Positions 53,356 through 53,548 of a stretch of DNA of 53,548 nt are shown here, one piece after another. Position 1 is the stretch's first letter. Each line of letters begins with the position of its first letter. Origin of the DNA: Clostridia bacterium (GTDB taxonomy: Bacteria > Bacillota > Clostridia > Christensenellales > Maliibacteriaceae); NCBI GenBank assembly GCA_017431145.1, contig JAFRLQ010000120.1, forward strand, positions 1-53,548, read 5' to 3'. The notes beneath the pieces are model-generated. The model did no database searches. It saw only the letters and a list, made by a program, of their open reading frames with translations, and was not told the DNA's origin. The position numbers and the translations under genes are program-made.

Positions 53356-53548
53356 GGAAATAATAGGAAACGGACGCAGCGGACAGATGTTCCGTGCAAA
53401 ATAGATTCAAGGAGGCATGATAAAAAAGGAATAGCAGGTGATGCTGTGCAAGTCTTGATGCTATAGAATACGAACAAAAGCAGCAAGACAGATAGATACT
53501 AATTCGACGTGTTTTTTGGTCCGAGAGACCGCCAAGGAGAATGAAAGA
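53356..53548 (+). other. long untranslated leader with no recognisable gene
   Basis: About 190 bases after the promoter carry no reading frame longer than a few codons on the plus strand. AAGGAGG at 53409-53415 precedes ATG 53417 by a single base (MIKKE then stop), too close for normal initiation. A GGTC/GACC hairpin lies near 53518-53530, then AAGGAG at 53534-53539 close to the window end. I could not match it to T-box, c-di-GMP, RNase P, SRP or tmRNA patterns. Confidence 0.4.

Noticed and set aside
53417-53434. Five-codon leader peptide MIKKE
   Set aside because: The AAGGAGG motif ends one base before the ATG, too close for normal initiation, and no attenuator structure follows.

Overview
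The window looks like a chromosome segment of a fairly GC-rich, low-redundancy Firmicute, most likely a Clostridia/Lachnospirales gut- or rumen-type anaerobe. This is inferred from strong AGGAGG-type ribosome binding sites, frequent TTG/GTG starts, a RelQ-type small alarmone synthetase, a YugP-type zinc peptidase, PrsW, paired half-length chromate transporters, a methionine synthase whose reactivation domain is a separate gene, and the lack of any outer-membrane gene. No species can be named from the sequence alone.

Layout. From 1 to about 18.3 kb lie ordinary metabolic and housekeeping genes: an amidohydrolase, a convergent MATE exporter, a divergent PutP-type symporter, a small alarmone synthetase with a membrane-anchored partner, a minus-strand zinc peptidase, an ArsR-chrA-chrA operon with a visible palindromic operator, asparaginyl-tRNA synthetase, a D,D-carboxypeptidase, a PlsC-type acyltransferase, the remains of a membrane protein gene, a gamma-glutamyltransferase-family enzyme, and a metF / MetH-reactivation / metH operon. 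Two tRNAs (Thr-CGU, Pro-CGG) and a strong terminator close this part.

From 18.6 to 22.9 kb is a compact envelope-signalling cluster. A sigma-70 promoter drives an ECF-like sigma factor, then a 105-aa two-span membrane protein, a polytopic membrane protein and a PrsW-family intramembrane protease, all translationally coupled. After a terminator come a paralogue of the 105-aa protein and a membrane-anchored TPR protein.

From 22,952 to 53,233 a single uninterrupted reading frame encodes a secreted protein of 10,093 residues (about 1 MDa). It has a signal peptide, a beta-helical N-terminus with calcium-binding-like GxGxD loops, divergent InlB-type repeats carrying nested YY modules, thousands of residues of Gly/Ala/Val-rich beta-solenoid repeats, a five-copy tyrosine-rich repeat block, helical insertions, an Ala-rich coiled coil and a distinct C-terminal domain. 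No LPXTG, SLH or other known anchor is visible. It ends at a perfect 24-bp hairpin. The last 250 bases carry a promoter and an unexplained leader for a gene beyond the window.

Working hypothesis (inference): the sigma/2-TM/PrsW cluster and TPR protein form a regulatory and assembly unit for the giant exoprotein, analogous in outline to the SigW-RsiW-PrsW system. The sequence supports proximity and gene order, not a proven regulatory link.
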